In this document: positions 58,988-64,000 of the stretch, piece by piece
How the letters are laid out: every line of letters begins with the position of its first letter
Position numbering within the stretch: position 1 is the stretch's first letter
Assembly: GCF_910592395.1 (NCBI RefSeq)
Contig: NC_088311.1
Span: 1,304,501 to 1,368,500, forward strand
DNA: 64,000 nucleotides
Source of the DNA: Lineus longissimus
Taxonomy: Eukaryota; Nemertea; Pilidiophora; Heteronemertea; Lineidae
Direction: 5' to 3'
Notes under the pieces: model-generated
What the model saw: the letters and a program-made list of their open reading frames with translations, nothing else
Databases searched by the model: none
Told to the model about the DNA's origin: nothing
Program-made: the position numbers and the translations under genes

Positions 58988-61900
58988 ACATACAGATTTT
59001 CTTCATTTTCTTTGCTCCACTTGCTAAAAAACACTAACAATTTGTGTTGAAATGTGTAGTAATAGTATGCCTGGAGAACTCAACAACAGGTGGCTATTAC
59101 CCTCAATGTAGGCTGAAAGAACCACAGTAGAGTATCGAAAATCTCTCTATTGAAATCCAATTAGGACTGAGATTGCCCAAGAACAAGGTAATTGTTCCAA
59201 AGCAAAGGTAATGACAAAAAAGGTGTGTTGAGGCAATGCACCTACCTGACTCTCATGGTTTTATACTCTTCAAATGTACGGTAAAAGCTATGGTGGTCAA
59301 GATGATCTCGTCTGTCCTACATACCAGTACGAATTCATCCAGGCATTGTAAGTGGGAATTGTCTTACCACCGTGGCACAGGAATTGGAAAGAAAAATAGG
59401 CAGTTCAGCAAGAGATCCCTGTCAAATTCTAGCTGTGGTTTTTCGCTCAGGCAAAGGAGAAGAGTTTGCTCCTTGCTCCTTGCTCATTTGATATACAGTC
59501 ATCTCTAAAGATTGTGCCCAGCTTAGGCAAATCACATTCGCAAGTGGTCCTGTAGCGATGACAGAAAATGCAATATTCTGTGGCGGAATGTATCCCATTT
59601 GGATGAAGGGCTTGCCGGTTTCGTCAATACCACAAGATGTGCCTCCTGAGAGTCATCTACACATCAAAACTCGGCTAAATTGCTCCCTATTTAGACCAGA
59701 AACGCAACAAATGCCAAAGCGAATGAGATAAGAGTGCTACAACAGTTATTTTGCCATCGTTTGTTACCTCTGATAAGTCACTTTACCGGCTTGATTCTCA
59801 TGATAATGCCAACTCGTCCACAGCAAATTAAACCTTGACAGGACCAGCATCCTATCTGTGGACATGATGCTTTGATTGCAACATAATTGCAGCTTAAATC
59901 TCCCTCAAACTTTCAAGACGCTCTGTTGTCTGGTACATGAACATGTGATACAAAGACAACCCTGGATATCTACATCTTCTTTGGGCTAACGCCTGTCAAC
60001 ATGATGAATCTCCTGTGATCCAACTTACCACCTCAGCCATGTATTTTGGTGATTATGCCGCTTCGTGATCAGGAGGCAGCATGATTGGATTATCTATCTA
60101 TTTCTTCAATTATTGTGATCACTTCCTTGATCGCATTGAGTCTGACTTTAAAGATTCATCAAGCTTTAATACCAGACCTGACAGGAGTAAGTTGATTGGA
60201 ACTGCACAGCTATTCATTACTGGTAGTCACAGTGGACTGATATTGATAAAGGAACCCAAACTTCAGAGCAGATTGTCTGTTGGGATGAGAGGAGAAAATA
60301 GCATCCCTAGTGGTGGGACACCTAATCTGAGAGCCAAATTAGCCTCTCTGCTCCTGCCTATAGTCCCCCTTTAAGCAGTGTTATTGGACCCATTTGTATG
60401 TTATTCTATGGATATGATGTGCTTATGATAATGCGTTGTTTGTTCACAAGATTAAGTGGCAAGAACATGAAAAACCTTTGGAGAGCTGAATTTCACAAGC
60501 AAAATGTAAATGTAGAAGAGAACAGATGGTCTTCTTAAAATTTAGAAAGAGTGTCCACAAATTATATGCATGTTTTAGGCTGTGGACTGGAGGCTTTGAC
60601 TTGAGGAACTGTCAAGAAATGATCGAAGGCTTGTCTTTCTGTCTTTCCTATGACTACATTATATGGAGCAATCTCCATGGATGATTTTACTTAGCCAGAA
60701 AAGGATGTCTCCTCTCCCCTGATGGCCCTAACCTGGTGATCTCTGGTCATTGCGTCTGAAAGATCGGAGTGATGTTGCAATTTGATAAAATCCTCATCAC
60801 TTGCCGTCACTGCGAACAAAATGCAATCACACCTGGTAATGACATCATGTTGCCATCCGGCCTGTGTATTGACCTGTGCTGGTAATGAACATCTCAATAT
60901 GGCCTGATGTTGCAAATTAGATTGAGGTCCCTTAGAATGGATCAAATCTTGCCAATTTCATCTGCTCAGATTTAGAATGGGCACAATCTGATCATTTTAT
61001 CACTGAAAGAAAGTGATTGTCAGAAAGTCTCTCACAAACTGAAGAGGATACCAGTCAGAATCCCTGGCAGTCAATTATTGGGACCGCGTGTTCAGACCTT
61101 ACCTCTAGGTTAAGGCTGTACTTATCCACTTCATGTGATAGGTAGTTGAATTTTGACACGAGGTTCAATTATCATAAACACAATTGTGATTGTGTATACA
61201 TGATCAAAGCGTGAGATGTTGTTAAATCAATAAAATATCATGCTGATCAGTTGTTCTCAGCATAGGTCAATTGAAGACATATTGACCTCACCGATATATA
61301 TGTCACGATATCCTGACTGACATGATCTCTGTAAGTCTGTATTACGGTTTGTGCCGAATTGGATGTGAACTTCCAATGAGTGATGAGGTCACGTCATGGC
61401 ATGACTGAGCTCATTGAATTTCTGCGTCAATGCTGTAATTCTGTTGGCATTCGGTAATTCATCTTCATGTGGCATCAAGTGATCTCATTTTGAAATCTAT
61501 TGGGTTCTCAGTTGGATTGACGCGTGGTAAGGTACCATAAAATCTCATACTGAATTTACAAGATTTAGTTTTAATACTATTAGTATTACTAGTTTTTACA
61601 GAACCATCCTTTCAGATAAGTTCCAACACTTGATTGGAATTGACCTGCCTGGATAGATTTGATGAGATGTTGTTCCTATGCTCTCAGTCCCATCCAAAAG
61701 GTTTCTAGTTAATCATTATCATGCACTTCATGCAAACGATTATACATTGTTCTATCTCAGTCATAATGCATACTCGTATTGATCCCAAAGGCTCGGTCTA
61801 AAGTCTGCTAGCACAGAATATTTGCTATGGAAATACAAGTATGACGTTATCAGGACCATCTCACAAACAGACACGATAAAAAAATTAGCTATGGCTTTGA

Positions 61901-62493
61901 AACCAACTCAGTTCTGGGTTGCCTCAATGTACTTGGTACACTCTAAGCCACAGTTGAGGCAACCCAGAACTGAGATTTGAAGTTTAAAATGCCATACATT
62001 TAATACGGTATTTGCAAGAATTTCACTGGCCCTCCCCTGACAACAAAATACCTGACCTTTCTGAATTGGAAATTTGCAAGATATTCTCAAATTGAATGTC
62101 ATCATTGATTCAATTTGCCAACAGGGAAAACTAGGTTACAACACCAGGATAAGCTCCGTTGATGAACTGTTGTTGGCAAATGGCTTCTCCTTAAGATTTT
62201 CAATGTTTCTTAGTGAAGAAACTATCAACAGTGTTCGAATGTTGTGCATCTACCTGAACTGAGGCAATTTCAAATCTGCTGTCCGCCACTCCACTTTCAT
62301 AACTTTTAGAATATAACAAGTCCCCTGACTACGATTATGTCGTCAGTATTCGCCTTGCTTGCACGTACTGTACTACAGTATCATATCCTCTGAAATCCCT
62401 TTGCATCACCACGTAATCCTTTCAATCAGCAACGCAGAGCTCCTGACAGTGTGATTATTTTCCATCGAGGCGATCACGGTCATTTCGGAGGTA
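58988..62493. other. No supported gene
   Basis: Slightly less AT-rich than the preceding stretch. The frames at 59236-59508 and 60081-60374 (plus) and 60691-60945 (minus) have no family resemblance and no consistent splice context. The only clear structure is the short hairpin at 61907-61974. Confidence 0.4.
61907..61974. repeat. Perfect 21-bp inverted repeat, pre-miRNA-sized hairpin
   Basis: Arms 61907-61927 and 61954-61974 are exact reverse complements (CTCAGTTCTGGGTTGCCTCA plus one base), with a 26-base loop. The folded RNA of 68 nt has the size of a microRNA precursor. A fully paired stem without bulges is unusual for an animal miRNA, and the arms match no miRNA I know. Confidence 0.85.
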
Positions 62494-62734
62494 TCAATTT
62501 ATGGCAAGGCTTCTGACGCTGTCTGGTTGTGATATGCTCTCGTGGTCTTCATAACTGGATTCAGGTAAGAAGCTTGGGAGTGTTGTTGTGTTCCTGTTGA
62601 ACGTTCCCTTCTCGCTTTTAGACCTCAACTCTTGATAGATAGATGATTCGTTATCAAAATCTGTTGATATGTAATCTGATGTCACTGTAGTTTTTGCCAG
62701 GGGTTCTACCCTTTGAGAGTATGGGAAGCACTTG
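62494..62734 (-). CDS. Hypothetical terminal exon, acidic Ser/Thr-rich tail
   Basis: A minus-strand frame after a possible 3' splice site (ACAACTGCAG), coding for about 80 residues from KCFPYSQRVEPLAKTT to the stop after SLAIN. The mix of Ser, Thr, Asp, Glu and the start KCFPYSQR look like the cytoplasmic tail of a membrane receptor, but no family is recognised. If real, the rest of the gene lies to the right, partly beyond the window. Confidence 0.28.
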
Positions 62735-63273
62735 CTGCAGTTGTCAGTCCAGTGGAGAGTCAAGGAAAGCAAATTCAGTCATCGTTGAGCATCATCTAAA
62801 TATGGAAAGATCCTTCCCAATTGAGAAACATTGAGAGAGGTTTTCAAGCCTAAACACTTCCCCATCCAGATTCTTCGCATTAGCCAGCATGTCACCTCCT
62901 CTCAGCTAGTGTTACATAAATGTCATTGAAGCTCATCATCTTGTCTTTTCTTTCATGATCAAGACGAAGAATCGATACGATAGGAGGGCACTTATCCAAG
63001 CAAGCACTCTAGTTTCTATGGTAGCTTTAGGGCTTGGCAGTGAAAGGGACCTTGAGTTCTCATGAGTTGTCACGAGATGGGTGGTGGCTGGTTGATGGAG
63101 GTACTGACATCTCTAGACACATGGTATGCTCAGAGCAAGAACTCACATTTCTATGGGTGCTTGGTGACTCAGTCGGAACAGTGACTATTGAGTGGGTTAT
63201 CTCAATAGTAGTGCTGGGGTTGGGAAGGTATTCTTGCCATGTCTGGCTCTGAATTCGAACTCGGCTACCTAAG
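62735..63273. other. No supported gene
   Basis: Unique sequence between the candidate exon and the terminal satellite. Short frames on both strands overlap at 63034-63293 without any family resemblance. Confidence 0.4.
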
Positions 63274-64000
63274 AACATGATGGTTCTTGGCACAGAAGTA
63301 GGCTACCTAGAACATGATGGTTCTTGGCACAGAAGTAGGCTACCTAGAACATGATGGTTCTTGGCACAGAAGTAGGCTACCTAGAACATGATGGTTCTTG
63401 GCACAGAAGTAGGCTACCTAGAACATGATGGTTCTTGACACAGAAGTAGGCTACCTAGAAGATGATGGTTCTTGGCAGAGAAGTAGGCTACCTAGAAGAT
63501 GATGGTTCTTGGCACAGAAGTAGGCTACCTAGAAGATGATGGTTCTTGGCACAGAAGTAGGCTACCTAGAACATGGTGGTTCTTGGCACAGAAGTAGGCT
63601 ACCTAGAACATGATGGTTCTTGACACAGAAGTAGGCTACCTAGAACATGATGGTTCTTGGCACAGAAGTAGGCTACCTAGAACATGATGGTTCTTGGCAC
63701 AGAAGTAGGCTACCTAGAACATGATGGTTCTTGGCACAGAAGTAGGCTACCTAGAACATGATGGTTCTTGGCACAGAAGTAGGCTACCTAGAACATGATG
63801 GTTCTTGGCACAGAAGTAGGCTACCTAGAACATGGTGGTTCTTGGCACAGAAGTAGGCTACCTAGAACATGATGGTTCTTGGCACAGAAGTAGGCTACCT
63901 AGAACATGATGGTTCTTGGCACAGAAGTAGGCTACCTAGAACATGATGGTTCTTGGCACAGAAGTAGGCTACCTAGAACATGATGGTTCTTGGCACAGAA
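63274..64000. repeat. 37-bp tandem repeat running off the window end
   Basis: About 19.6 units, period exactly 37 bp, of the form GGCTACCTAGAACATGATGG followed by TTCTTGGCACAGAAGTA. Units differ at single sites (ACATGATGG, AGATGATGG, ACATGGTGG; GGCACAG, GACACAG, GGCAGAG). Each unit contains the small inverted repeat AGAAC-ATGATG-GTTCT. The array is cut by the window edge. Confidence 0.97.

Noticed and set aside
63274-64000. CRISPR-like direct repeats
   Set aside because: A 37-bp tandem satellite without spacers.

Overview
This is animal nuclear DNA: spliced genes with GT-AG introns, long AT-rich introns and intergenic DNA, minisatellites, and DNA and retro-transposons. The genes are close orthologues of human genes, but introns are short to moderate. 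Motifs such as TACATGTA are common, and the repeats (an element with ~300-bp core repeats plus a GAC microsatellite, and a tyrosine-recombinase retrotransposon) are of types common in marine invertebrates. I infer a marine invertebrate, for example an echinoderm, hemichordate or lophotrochozoan; the species cannot be fixed from this window.

Layout. Five genes can be rebuilt with exon phases that close exactly. HSDL2 (minus, coding 4978 to 1781, 8 exons, 409 aa, C-terminal SKL). SMIM15 (plus, 5838-6083, 81 aa), divergent from HSDL2. MTAP (minus, 9804 to 6879, 8 exons, 273 aa), convergent with SMIM15. PIGW (minus, 14509 to 10887, 7 exons, 499 aa). A large FCHO1/2-type gene (minus, 52056 to 18530, 25 coding exons, 1017 aa) that fills half the window. 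HSDL2, MTAP, PIGW and FCHO share a strand; only SMIM15 is opposite. The products act in unrelated processes (peroxisomal lipid metabolism, small membrane protein, methionine salvage, GPI-anchor synthesis, clathrin-mediated endocytosis), so this is ordinary gene neighbourhood rather than an operon. From 52.4 kb to the end I see only weak coding candidates and a terminal 37-bp satellite.

Mobile and repeated DNA. FCHO intron 5 carries, antisense to the gene, a 7.7-kb tyrosine-recombinase retrotransposon with perfect split direct repeats (A1 ... B1-A2-B2), a zinc-knuckle gag, RT/RNase H plus a methyltransferase-like tail, and a recombinase with the R-HxxR-Y set. It looks young, seems to hold its own spliceosomal introns, and lies 39 bp from a 231-bp foldback. 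PIGW intron 1 holds an internally deleted piggyBac element that keeps the cysteine-rich tail of the transposase. FCHO intron 3 splits between F-BAR exons is intact, but FCHO intron 2 holds a pearl/Helitron-like element with a (GAC)29 tract and a run of 26 G.

The observations most worth following are the retrotransposon itself, a 49-bp minisatellite in HSDL2 made of copies of the exon-4/intron junction (nine splice donors in a row), a 104-bp duplication that gives FCHO exon 23 a second 3' splice site, and a phased array of CAGCTG boxes in front of MTAP. All gene models come from reading the sequence by eye and from remembered family patterns; no alignment was run.
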